From IMG/VR virus record IMGVR_UViG_3300025645_000186, positions 1 through 37,646 of that record: DNA of 37,646 nt, one strand, 5' to 3'. The position numbers and the translations under genes were made by a program. Of this stretch, positions 27,594-34,390 are shown in pieces (the stretch's first letter is position 1; every line of letters starts with the position of its first letter). Below the pieces are notes generated by a model. It saw nothing but the letters and a program-made list of their open reading frames with translations, made no database searches and had not been told where the DNA came from. The DNA comes from a virus.

Positions 27594-28407
27594 TGTTTAT
27601 TATCGCCTCATATTTTTCTACGAAGTCTGTTATATACTTTGGATCTATTACTCTTATCTTAGATCGGCCTTCGTTACTTGTAAAGAGTTGATTCCTATTC
27701 GTATGATATGAAAGTTCTCCGCTCGGCTGTCCACCATTAATGAATGTCCCAACTGTTTGCAATCTCATATCTGGATCGTCTGTCCTATAGTAGTCATGGG
27801 GTGCATCGATATACTTATAGACATCATATGTATTAACGCTATCGTCTGAATCAGATCCTGTTATAGATTCTGTTGCATTAGATGGTCCTGGAGCTGAAGA
27901 TCCTATGAATGATCCTACAACAGATTGCAAGACGAGTTGATTCATATCTAGATTCTTCTTTACTACAATACCTGTTGCATTCGACGTCGTACCTGTTACT
28001 GTTTCTCCTAACTGAAATCGTCCTGCTAAGCTATTAGGATAGGATGATATCACTCCTGGATCTCCTGTCTCATCTACATAGGGATTCGTTGTAATGACTA
28101 CTCCCTCATATTCTTGTGCCATATACGCTTGAAGCTTTTCTTGACTCATCGGCCATGCAGCAAGTCCGTCATGAAGGAAATCATTAATAACGAAGAACGT
28201 CCAATAGAACTGAGTAGTACCATACAAGCGTTGCGACACAATATCCGGTCTTTCACCATTCTTTATATCATAGAAGCTATACGCATTAAGATCATCAAGG
28301 AATGCTTTGAGTGGTCTTGCACTTCTATAGATATCGACTACTGTCTGTTTGATACCATTACGATCAAAATCATAAGGTAGATTAGGAAACTGTCTAAAGT
28401 AACTCAT
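27586..28407 (-). CDS. 53: Baseplate wedge subunit gp53
   Basis: The first about 105 residues match the gp53 family: TVVDIYRSARPLKAFLDDLN, YDIKNGERPDIVSQRLYGTT and QFYWTFFVINDFLHDGLAAW (T4: GSPRPEELANAIYGNPQLYW, VLLMCNDNYDPYYGW). The C-terminus (IRVIDPKYITDFVEKYEAII) matches the T4 IKIIAKSDINSFMNDLIRIM end. Between them, residues about 108-195 hold an insertion with GRFQLGETVTGTTSNATGIV, a small beta unit also seen in other marine phage structural proteins. At 273 aa it is longer than T4 (196). In T4 gp53 clamps neighbouring wedges. The Shine-Dalgarno TAGGAGG lies inside the last codons of gp48. Confidence 0.9.
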   Translation of the reverse strand: MSYFRQFPNLPYDFDRNGIKQTVVDIYRSARPLKAFLDDLNAYSFYDIKNGERPDIVSQRLYGTTQFYWTFFVINDFLHDGLAAWPMSQEKLQAYMAQEYEGVVITTNPYVDETGDPGVISSYPNSLAGRFQLGETVTGTTSNATGIVVKKNLDMNQLVLQSVVGSFIGSSAPGPSNATESITGSDSDDSVNTYDVYKYIDAPHDYYRTDDPDMRLQTVGTFINGGQPSGELSYHTNRNQLFTSNEGRSKIRVIDPKYITDFVEKYEAIINNV

Positions 28408-28408
28408 A

Positions 28409-29245
28409 TTATCCTCCTACTCTATTAGATACGTTTACTTCTTTATTCTGATTAAGGCTATCTGCAGAATCGCCAACAACATGACCGGCTGATTCATATC
28501 CATCTATATAGTTAAGACCTGATCCATATAGATCATCTCTTGTAATTGCACGTACCTCTTGGAATGATAACGTAAGATCAATCTCTACTGGTGCAGCTCC
28601 GAGCTTACCATCGTTTGCATGAAAGGAATTACCTGTTGCATTATAGCTCGCTGTCATTCCAGTAAGATATGTATCTATGATTCTTGGCATATACTTATTG
28701 ACCTTACCACCAGCCATGAATTTGATACGAAACGTAGGTGGATACTCTAACGATCCTGCACCTATATCCTTTGGATACATATACTTTCTAAACGCATTCT
28801 CTATATCATGAGCTGTTACTGATTCTGAAGCTGATGTAGGTACAAGCTTGAATGCAAATTCGAATTGTCTTACATTGACTCCTTCGAATGTCGTTGCAGT
28901 ATAGGGATTAACTATCAATCCACTCTTCAGTTCAGCTGATTTTGCAAATCCACCAATGCCAGGAACAGAACCCAGGGCCCCTGTTATGTTTTTAATGCCT
29001 ACTGATGCCACGTCAGCTCCAGTAACGCTTTCACCATTTACTGCAGCATTTGCAACCATACCACCAATGCCTAATTCAGCAGACCCGTAGTTCATACCGT
29101 CATTAGATCCTATACCCACTGGGACGAACAAGTGAATCTGAGTGAACTCAGGAACTCCTTTTCTTGCCATTGAGAAAGATACGTGTGGAAATCCATCTTC
29201 GGATACTCTTGACCTGAGTGTCTCAGGGAATGTTAAGATTGTCAT
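28409..29245 (-). CDS. 48: Tail tube cap / baseplate protein gp48-like
   Basis: This is the first gene of the minus-strand virion run, 278 aa (T4 gp48 364 aa). The C-terminal APVEIDLTLSFQEVRAITRD-DLYGSG resembles T4 TFTLEITMREIITLNRASLY, and the preceding MPRIIDTYLTGMTASYNATG plus FHANDGKLG resembles FGPCQIQSIRFDKTPNG. The middle VRQFEFAFKLVPTSASESVT with HDIENAFRKYMYP is the tube-fold core shared by gp48, gp54 and gp19. In T4 gp48 binds the hub and caps the baseplate for tube growth. The N-terminal 110 residues are Gly/Ala-rich. It is served by a late promoter on the minus strand (29293-29300). Confidence 0.78.
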   Translation of the reverse strand: MTILTFPETLRSRVSEDGFPHVSFSMARKGVPEFTQIHLFVPVGIGSNDGMNYGSAELGIGGMVANAAVNGESVTGADVASVGIKNITGALGSVPGIGGFAKSAELKSGLIVNPYTATTFEGVNVRQFEFAFKLVPTSASESVTAHDIENAFRKYMYPKDIGAGSLEYPPTFRIKFMAGGKVNKYMPRIIDTYLTGMTASYNATGNSFHANDGKLGAAPVEIDLTLSFQEVRAITRDDLYGSGLNYIDGYESAGHVVGDSADSLNQNKEVNVSNRVGG

Positions 29246-29260
29246 GTGTTTGTCTACCTA

Positions 29261-29268
29261 TATAAATA
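29261..29268 (+). promoter_or_regulatory. T4-type late promoter octamer, rightward
   Basis: TATAAATA reads on the plus strand; the predicted start near 29274 gives a 26-nt leader for gene 4. The leader has no clear Shine-Dalgarno. Confidence 0.75.
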
Positions 29269-29292
29269 CTAATACATTAATAACTATAGAAC

Positions 29293-29300
29293 TATTTATA
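29293..29300 (-). promoter_or_regulatory. T4-type late promoter octamer, leftward
   Basis: TATAAATA reads on the minus strand and overlaps the gp4 start codon on the other strand. The predicted start near 29287 gives a 41-nt leader for gene 48 and the baseplate genes beyond. Confidence 0.75.
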
Positions 29301-29782
29301 TGGCTTGGAAGTCTACATACTCTGGAAAATACACTGTTAAGAACAAAAAGAAGTATGCTGGAGATCCTACTAAGGTTAAATACAGATCACTATGGGAACG
29401 TAATGCAATGCGTTGGTTCGATGGTAATCCTGCTATAGTACGATGGAATAGTGAAGAGGTAGTCATTCCATATAAGTGCAACACTGATGGTAGATGGCAT
29501 AGATACTTTATCGATATGATGATTGAACAATCTAATGGTGACATCATCCTAGTTGAAATCAAACCTGCAAAACAGACTGTACCACCTAAGAATCCTAAGC
29601 GTAAAACAAAAAAGTATCTCAACGAAGTAAGTGCTTATATAAAGAATACGTCTAAATGGACCTATGCACAAGAGTACGCTAAGTCACGTGGTTGGAAGTT
29701 CCAAATTTGGACCGAAGTAACTCTTAAAAATATCGGCGTTAAGATGATTAACGAGTCTCCTAAGAAGAAGCCTTATAAATAA
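29300..29782 (+). CDS. 4: Head completion protein gp4 (nuclease fold)
   Basis: At 160 aa it matches the gp4 head completion family of T4-like phages (about 150 aa). The N-terminal YSGKYTVKNKKKYAGDPTKV with YRSLWERNAMRWFD, then EEVVIPYKCNTDGRWHRYFI, is typical. It carries a PD-(D/E)xK-like set: Glu33 in SLWER, Asp72 in YFIDM and Glu86-x-Lys88 in LVEIKP, consistent with a nuclease-type fold. gp4 acts on filled heads before tail joining. The C-terminus is Lys-rich. It begins the plus-strand late run, divergent from gene 48. The stop overlaps a further late octamer (29774-29781). Confidence 0.88.
   Translation: MAWKSTYSGKYTVKNKKKYAGDPTKVKYRSLWERNAMRWFDGNPAIVRWNSEEVVIPYKCNTDGRWHRYFIDMMIEQSNGDIILVEIKPAKQTVPPKNPKRKTKKYLNEVSAYIKNTSKWTYAQEYAKSRGWKFQIWTEVTLKNIGVKMINESPKKKPYK
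29774..29781 (+). promoter_or_regulatory. T4-type late promoter octamer at end of gene 4
   Basis: TATAAATA on the plus strand spans the last codons and the stop of gene 4. The predicted start near 29787 falls inside the hairpin at 29783-29799 and leaves a 33-nt leader with AGGAAG. Confidence 0.5.
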
Positions 29783-29799
29783 ATTGGTAAACTACCAAT
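29783..29799 (+). other. 7-bp hairpin after gene 4
   Basis: ATTGGTA and TACCAAT form a perfect 7-bp stem around AAC. No T-run follows, so it is not a standard terminator. It lies between two late octamers. Confidence 0.5.
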
Positions 29800-29806
29800 A
29801 GGAAGA

Positions 29807-29814
29807 TATAAATA
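29807..29814 (+). promoter_or_regulatory. T4-type late promoter octamer, leaderless geometry
   Basis: The plus strand reads TATAAATAGTTATATG, the same 16 bases as before gene 25. The predicted +1 is the A of the ATG of the next gene. Confidence 0.65.
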
Positions 29815-29819
29815 GTTAT

Positions 29820-30413
29820 ATGGCTGATTCATTATTCGATACACTACAATCGCAAGCATTTAGAGCTGGGATAACACCTAGGACTAAGGACGCTCAAAAC
29901 TGGTTTAAGCGCAACGTTAAGAAGTTGGGTGATACTAATCCACGATCATTGCTTAAGGATACAGCATTAGAACCTACAACAAAGCCAAGAGTTGGCGATA
30001 TGATGATGTATTTCTATGATCCTAAGCATAAGGCAACATTACCATACTACGATAGATTCCCTCTAACGATTATGGTTGAACCTGCTAAGGGTGGTTTCTA
30101 TGGACTAAACTTGCACTATCTATCACCAGGAGTACGTGCTCGGTTCTTAGATGCAATGATGGACTTAGCACCTAAGACTATGAATGATACTACACGATTG
30201 CAGAAACTACGTTATGCAACTATTGTTGGCGCTAAAAAATATAAAGAATTTGCACCATGTTTTAAGCATTACTTAATGGACCATGTTAAGTCTCGTATAG
30301 TACGTGTGCCTATGACTGAATGGCCTATTGCAATATTCTTACCAACAGAACAGTTCAAAGGTGTTAAAGCCGAATCTGTTTGGAGATACTCAAGGAAACA
30401 ATACGCATCATGA
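29820..30413 (+). CDS. Head/neck protein candidate (possible gp2-like DNA end protector)
   Basis: The 197-aa protein lies directly after gene 4. It has a basic N-terminal part (NWFKRNVKKLGDTNPRSLLK), then MMMYFYDPKHKATLPYYDRF, PLTIMVEPAKGGFYGLNLHY and LSPGVRARFLDAMMDLA, motifs I associate with proteins labelled gp2 (DNA end protector) or virion protein in marine T4-like genomes. I cannot confirm that link without a profile search. In T4 gp2 protects DNA ends and acts at head completion with gp4, which fits the position. The C-terminus is basic and aromatic (ESVWRYSRKQYAS). Its stop overlaps the next ATG (ATGA). Confidence 0.7.
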   Translation: MADSLFDTLQSQAFRAGITPRTKDAQNWFKRNVKKLGDTNPRSLLKDTALEPTTKPRVGDMMMYFYDPKHKATLPYYDRFPLTIMVEPAKGGFYGLNLHYLSPGVRARFLDAMMDLAPKTMNDTTRLQKLRYATIVGAKKYKEFAPCFKHYLMDHVKSRIVRVPMTEWPIAIFLPTEQFKGVKAESVWRYSRKQYAS

Positions 30414-31072
30414 ACAGTATAGACAACCTTAAAGCAGTAATATCTAAGAAGGGTGGTCTTGCAATGCAAAATCGCTTTCAAATATTCTTTACTCCTCCTA
30501 CAGCCAACAGTGTTAGGTCATTACTTAATCAGGATATTGGTAGTTTGATTGGTGACCTTGCAAAGAACGCTATTAGTGGTGGATCACCAAAAAATCTTAT
30601 ACCAGATCCAAGAGATATTGCATTACTATGCGAAGCTGTTAGCTTTCCTGGTAGGCAAATTAGTACTATAGACTATATTGCTGAACGACAAGCAATTAAG
30701 ATCCCATACTCGGTTATCAATGAAGATATCAGTATGACCTTTCTTCTTACTAATGATTACTATATCAAAAAGATGTTTGATGCGTGGTCTACTGGTATAT
30801 TCGATGTTGAAAATTATAGGGCAGGATACAAAAAAGATTTCGTTACAGATATTGTTATACAACAGTTAGATCAAAACAATATCCCAGTTTATGCTGTAAA
30901 ACTGGAGGGTGCATTCCCTACAACAATCAGTGCAATTAATCTGGACAACAACAGTGAAAACACCGTTCAGAAAATGACAGTGACAATGAGTTACGAAAAC
31001 TACGTACCAGAAGATATTGTGGATACCGCGTTCTCAACAGCAGGAACGGTTCTCAATTCGCTTCTTGGTTAA
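30410..31072 (+). CDS. 54: Tail tube initiator, gp54-like (tube fold)
   Basis: The start is set at the ATG at 30410, which overlaps the upstream stop as ATGA; a TTG ten codons earlier would only extend into the upstream gene. The 220-aa protein has the gp19/gp54 tube-protein pattern: NRFQIFFTPP at the N-terminus, ALLCEAVSFPGRQISTIDYI, PYSVINEDISMTFLLTND, a DAWSTGIFD segment, and a C-terminal VKLEGAFPTTISAINLD-x-TVQKMTVTMSYENYVPED strand set. T4 gp54 (320 aa) starts tube growth on the baseplate; gp19 (163 aa) is the tube itself. The place near genes 26 and 29 favours gp54, but a tube protein cannot be fully excluded. Confidence 0.72.
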   Translation: MNSIDNLKAVISKKGGLAMQNRFQIFFTPPTANSVRSLLNQDIGSLIGDLAKNAISGGSPKNLIPDPRDIALLCEAVSFPGRQISTIDYIAERQAIKIPYSVINEDISMTFLLTNDYYIKKMFDAWSTGIFDVENYRAGYKKDFVTDIVIQQLDQNNIPVYAVKLEGAFPTTISAINLDNNSENTVQKMTVTMSYENYVPEDIVDTAFSTAGTVLNSLLG

Positions 31073-31110
31073 TATGATTTAATATAATTTTTTATAATTA
31101 GGAGAATAGA

Positions 31111-31815
31111 ATGGCTTTACCCAAGATTAACGTACCTATGTATGACGTGTATTTACCGTCAACAGGTGCAAAACTAAATATGAGACCTTACTTAGTAAAA
31201 GAAGAAAAGGTCCTAATGATAGCATTAGAATCCAGTGACCCTGGACAAATTGCACAATCAGTACGGAATGTTATTAGTTCGTGTTATTCAATTGAAAACA
31301 TTGATGATCTAACAACATTTGATATAGAATATTTGTTCTTACAACTAAGAGGTAAATCAGTTGGTGAGGATATGGAATTACAGCTTAAGTGCGATAAGTG
31401 CGATACGTTAAATCCACTTGTTGTTAATGTTAATAATGTTAAGATGACAAATATTAGTGATAAAACTAATGTTGTAATGATAAATGATGAAGTAGGTCTT
31501 AAAATGAAGTGGCCTTCAGTTAAGACATTTGGTAGCATTGATGCAACAAAGTTAAACTCAGTTGAAGGTTTAATGGATCTAATAATGGAATGCATTGAAA
31601 GTATATTTGATGCAGATGCAGTATACAATAGAGATGAAATGGGTAAAGATGAATTAGTTAATTTTATTGACAACTTAAATTCAGCACAGTTTAAAAAGGT
31701 GCAAGAATTCTTTCAAGACATTCCAGCTGTAGAGTATAAGACTAAGTTGATATGTCACCAATGCAAAGAAGAGAATGAGATTGAGTTAAAGGGTCTGCAA
31801 AGTTTTTTTTCATAG
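31111..31815 (+). CDS. 26: Baseplate hub assembly protein gp26-like, zero-frame product
   Basis: The 234-aa product has the T4 gp26 pattern (T4_baseplate family): PMYDVYLPSTGAKLNMRPYL, VKEEKVLMIALESSD, VRNVISSCYSIENIDDLTTF, DIEYLFLQLRGKSVGE. Two CxxC pairs, Cys94/Cys97 and Cys215/Cys218, suggest a zinc ribbon that brings the middle and the end together. In T4 gp26 is needed for hub assembly. A good AGGAG Shine-Dalgarno precedes the ATG. The last codons AGT TTT TTT TCA TAG include a slippery U UUU UUU heptamer, so a second, longer product is likely. The family resembles tail assembly chaperones of other phages in place and size. Confidence 0.82.
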   Translation: MALPKINVPMYDVYLPSTGAKLNMRPYLVKEEKVLMIALESSDPGQIAQSVRNVISSCYSIENIDDLTTFDIEYLFLQLRGKSVGEDMELQLKCDKCDTLNPLVVNVNNVKMTNISDKTNVVMINDEVGLKMKWPSVKTFGSIDATKLNSVEGLMDLIMECIESIFDADAVYNRDEMGKDELVNFIDNLNSAQFKKVQEFFQDIPAVEYKTKLICHQCKEENEIELKGLQSFFS

Positions 31816-31834
31816 GCCTTTCGCACGAAAGCTT
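31803..31834 (+). promoter_or_regulatory. Candidate -1 ribosomal frameshift signal
   Basis: The T TTT TTT heptamer (31803-31809) is in the zero frame of gene 26, two codons before its stop. It is followed after 8 nt by a 5-bp stem CTTTC/GAAAG (31818-31822 and 31827-31831) with a 4-nt loop, extendable by AGG/CTT around one bulged base. Slipping one base back gives TTC ATA GGC and opens the gp51-like frame. Confidence 0.7.
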
Positions 31835-31994
31835 AACCAATTATTATAAGACAAACTTTGCATTAGTACAACATCATAAGTACAGCTTGACAGAATTGGA
31901 AGATATGCTACCATGGGAAAGGCAAATATACGTTAGTCTATTACACCAATATATTGAAGAAGAAAATCGAAAAATGAAACAGAGGAATCGATAA
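31809..31994 (+). CDS. 51: gp51-like segment, -1 frame extension of gp26
   Basis: In the -1 frame after the heptamer lies a 61-residue segment ending at TAA 31992-31994: FIGLSHESLTNYYKTNFALV, then QHHKYSLTELEDMLPWERQI, YVSLLHQYIEEENRKMKQRN. It reads like the gp51-type hub catalyst or the T part of tail assembly chaperones. The frame is closed by TGA at 31782-31784, and there is no ATG, GTG or TTG before the SLTE segment, so it lacks its own start ahead of its conserved-looking part. Fusion by -1 frameshift would give a 294-aa gp26-gp51 protein. The stop overlaps the ATG of the next gene (TAATG). The gp51 name is from memory of the family. Confidence 0.68.
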   Translation, partial: FIGLSHESLTNYYKTNFALVQHHKYSLTELEDMLPWERQIYVSLLHQYIEEENRKMKQRNR

Positions 31995-32311
31995 TGACAG
32001 AAGAAACAAAAGTACATCACCCAGCAGATAGCAACGGTGATGGTAAGGTATCCAAAGAAGAAGAAGCTATGTACCTTGAGTTTAAACGTAAAGAGCTTGA
32101 TGATCAAGATGCTATGCGAGATGCACAAAGATCAATGGCTTGGTTTGCGCTAGGTGGTATGTTACTGTATCCTTTTGCTGTAGTACTAGCATCATTAGCT
32201 GGTCTAGACCAAGCGCAAGCAACTCTAGGTAGTATGGCACCTACATATTTTGTAGCTGTTGCTGGTATTGTTGCAGCATTCTTTGGGGCTCAGGCATTTA
32301 ACAAAAAATAA
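31994..32311 (+). CDS. EF-hand plus two-TM membrane protein, 105 aa
   Basis: Residues 12-23 form a canonical EF-hand loop, DSNGDGKVSKEE, with ligands at loop positions 1, 3, 5, 7, 9 and 12 (Asp12, Asn14, Asp16, Lys18 carbonyl, Ser20, Glu23). A charged helix follows. Two hydrophobic segments, about residues 49-70 (WFALGGMLLYPFAVVLASLA) and 80-100 (YFVAVAGIVAAFFGAQAF), predict a small hairpin membrane protein with a cytoplasmic or periplasmic calcium-binding N-terminus. It sits between the gp26/51 unit and the tape measure. A holin-like or tail-tip membrane role is possible; I do not recognise a named family. GAGG precedes the ATG. Confidence 0.78.
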   Translation: MTEETKVHHPADSNGDGKVSKEEEAMYLEFKRKELDDQDAMRDAQRSMAWFALGGMLLYPFAVVLASLAGLDQAQATLGSMAPTYFVAVAGIVAAFFGAQAFNKK

Positions 32312-32323
32312 AGGTAGACACTC

Positions 32324-34222
32324 ATGGCAGATGATAACACAGGGCAATTTCAAGAACTAATCGATTTAATGGCGGCTAATAATAAGTCAACCATTGAGAT
32401 TGAACGTGATGGTAGAAATACACGACGTCATTTATTGGAAATGAAGAAACTGCAAACATCTGCTCTTGAGACCAATAAGAGTATATCAACAGTATTTGAA
32501 AACTTCTTTGAGGCTATGGACGCTAATAGGCTTTCTGATGCAGAAGGAGAGATGGAAAGATTATCTTTATTCGAAGATATTAGAGCGTCGTTAGATGGTG
32601 GTATAGTAGTTAACGATAACGGTAAGTCGGATAGTAAATCTGGTCCTGGTATGATGGGCAAGCTCGGTGGTATGATGGGCGGAGCTGCTATGGCCGCTGG
32701 CGCATTACTTGCAGGTGTAGGTATAGGTGCAGCTGGTCTTACATATGCTATGGGCAAGATGGAAGAGTTAGACACTAAAAAGATTAAAGAAAACGTTGAT
32801 GATCTATTGTCAATGGCTGAATCTGATAGAATGACTGTAGGTAATGTTGCAGCAGTTTCTGCTACAATGCTGGCTTTAGGCGTTGGCTTAGCTGCATTTA
32901 CTATAGGCGAAGGCGCATCAAAAGCTGTTGCTAAGTTCTCTGAAGGTAACGACTGGCCACAAGATATTAAAGATAACGTAGAAACATTATTATCTATTGG
33001 TGATATACCAGGCATGGGTGGAAATGCTGCTGCTGTAAGCTTAACATTAACTGGTCTAGGAATTGGACTGGCTGCATTTGGTATAGGTAAAGCTGCAGAC
33101 GGTGTTGGTACTGCAATATCATCATTTAGTGAAGGCAACTTCGCTGATAACATTAAGAAAGAAGTAGAGACTCTATTATCAATAGATACTGCATCAGCTA
33201 AAGATACAGCCGGTTTAGTTGCTACATTAACAGGCCTAGGAATAGGCTTATCAGCGTTTGCTATAGGTAAAGCTGGATCTGGTGTTGGTGACGCAATAAC
33301 AACATTTCAGGGCGATAACTTTGCTGCTGATATTAAGAAAGAAGTAGAAACATTACTATCAATTGATACGGGTGCTAAAGGCGATGTTAGTGGATTTGTA
33401 GGAACTATGACAGCTCTATCAGCCGGTTTAGTTGCATTTGCTATAGGTAAAGGCAGCGCTGGAGCTGCAGATGCTCTTACTAAATTTACAGCTGGTGATA
33501 ATTTTGCTGAAGATATTAAACGCGAAGTCGATACACTATTAACTATTGGCGATAGCGCTGATATAGAAAGAACACTAGCGGCTACTGGATCTCTTGCTGC
33601 CCTAGGTGCTGGTCTAACTGCATTTGGTGCAGGTAAAGGTGTCAATGCTCTTGCTGACCTAGGGTCTTCTATTGTTGGATTCTTTACTGGATCTAAGAGT
33701 CCTGTAGAACAAGCTATAGAAGTAGGCGAAAAGGCAGATACTATTACTGCTGGTGCAAATGCATTTAGTGCGTTTGCTGATGTATTTGAAAGAATGAGTA
33801 CGATGGGTGATATATCAATTGATATGGATGATGCAATTGAAGAAATGGTAGAATATACCAAGCTCTTAGAAACTGTATTACAGGGTGGTAAATTGACCAA
33901 AGGTACAAACTTTGAAACTGATGGTCTTGCTAATCTTACAGGTGATGTTGATAAAGCTGTTAGTAATATTAATAGAGTACGTGATGTATTACAATTACAA
34001 TCTGGTTCAGGTTCTCAAATGCAAGCTGAAGAGTCTCAATCTGGTAATAAGATCATCACTATATCAGCTGAAAATATAGAATTAAGAATGCCACAAGCAG
34101 CGGCTCAAGGTAGTACAGTAGCTGTGGCCGATAATAGTAAGAAGTCTAATGTTACCACAACTATAATCAATAGTCAACCTAAAAATAGAATTAACGATAC
34201 TCTTCAAAATGCTTATGGATAG
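32324..34222 (+). CDS. 29: Tape measure / baseplate hub protein gp29-like
   Basis: The 632-aa protein has the place and size of T4 gp29 (590 aa). Residues 1-100 are helical and charged. Residues about 107-145 are Gly/Ala/Met-rich and hydrophobic (GGAAMAAGALLAGVGIGAAG). Residues about 170-455 repeat a roughly 60-residue unit with the core LTGLGIGLAAFGIGKAADGV and DNIKKEVETLLSI. A Ser/Gln-rich stretch and a basic end (QPKNRINDTLQNAYG) follow. gp29 spans the tube interior and sets tail length. At about 1.5 Angstrom per residue the tail would be about 95 nm. AAGG precedes the ATG. Confidence 0.85.
   Translation: MADDNTGQFQELIDLMAANNKSTIEIERDGRNTRRHLLEMKKLQTSALETNKSISTVFENFFEAMDANRLSDAEGEMERLSLFEDIRASLDGGIVVNDNGKSDSKSGPGMMGKLGGMMGGAAMAAGALLAGVGIGAAGLTYAMGKMEELDTKKIKENVDDLLSMAESDRMTVGNVAAVSATMLALGVGLAAFTIGEGASKAVAKFSEGNDWPQDIKDNVETLLSIGDIPGMGGNAAAVSLTLTGLGIGLAAFGIGKAADGVGTAISSFSEGNFADNIKKEVETLLSIDTASAKDTAGLVATLTGLGIGLSAFAIGKAGSGVGDAITTFQGDNFAADIKKEVETLLSIDTGAKGDVSGFVGTMTALSAGLVAFAIGKGSAGAADALTKFTAGDNFAEDIKREVDTLLTIGDSADIERTLAATGSLAALGAGLTAFGAGKGVNALADLGSSIVGFFTGSKSPVEQAIEVGEKADTITAGANAFSAFADVFERMSTMGDISIDMDDAIEEMVEYTKLLETVLQGGKLTKGTNFETDGLANLTGDVDKAVSNINRVRDVLQLQSGSGSQMQAEESQSGNKIITISAENIELRMPQAAAQGSTVAVADNSKKSNVTTTIINSQPKNRINDTLQNAYG
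32841..33690 (+). repeat. Tandem about 180-nt coding repeats in gene 29
   Basis: Five diverged copies, with the best three near 33022, 33202 and 33382 spaced exactly about 180 nt apart, encode the alternating hydrophobic glycine-rich helix and the IKKEVETLL amphipathic helix. Confidence 0.75.
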
Positions 34223-34364
34223 TAGTCCTGTTGTATACTGGACATCCAAATGGATTGAGACGGGTAATATTATTGAAGTTGAAAAAAATAATGGCAAAAA
34301 AGAACTGATACCTGAATTAGTATTAGTAGGAGAAAGAAATCCGGATTATAATCCTAGGAAATAA
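34215..34364 (+). CDS. Small hypothetical protein, 49 aa
   Basis: An ATG overlapping the last codons of gene 29 opens a frame of 49 codons: SSPVVYWTSKWIETGNIIEV and later ELIPELVLVGERNPDYNPRK. The composition is protein-like (Trp, Tyr, balanced charge) and the stop lies just before the terminator at 34371. There is no clear Shine-Dalgarno, so translation would rely on coupling to gene 29. I do not recognise a family. Confidence 0.5.
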   Translation: MDSSPVVYWTSKWIETGNIIEVEKNNGKKELIPELVLVGERNPDYNPRK

Positions 34365-34390
34365 AAAAAAGGACTCCGAAGAGTCCCTTT
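34363..34390. terminator. Bidirectional intrinsic terminator with UUCG loop
   Basis: On the minus strand GGACTC-TTCG-GAGTCC is followed by TTTTTTTT, a strong intrinsic terminator for gene 32. On the plus strand the same stem ends in CTTT and could weakly stop transcription from gene 29. UUCG loops are typical of T4 terminators. Confidence 0.85.

Noticed and set aside
29142-29622. ORFs overlapping the gene 48/gene 4 divergent region on the opposite strands
   Set aside because: They run across the promoters and opposite to well-supported genes 48 and 4.
32428-33900. Minus-strand ORFs of 241 and 197 aa opposite gene 29
   Set aside because: They are shadows of the repetitive tape-measure gene with low-complexity Ala/Ser/Pro/Ile composition.
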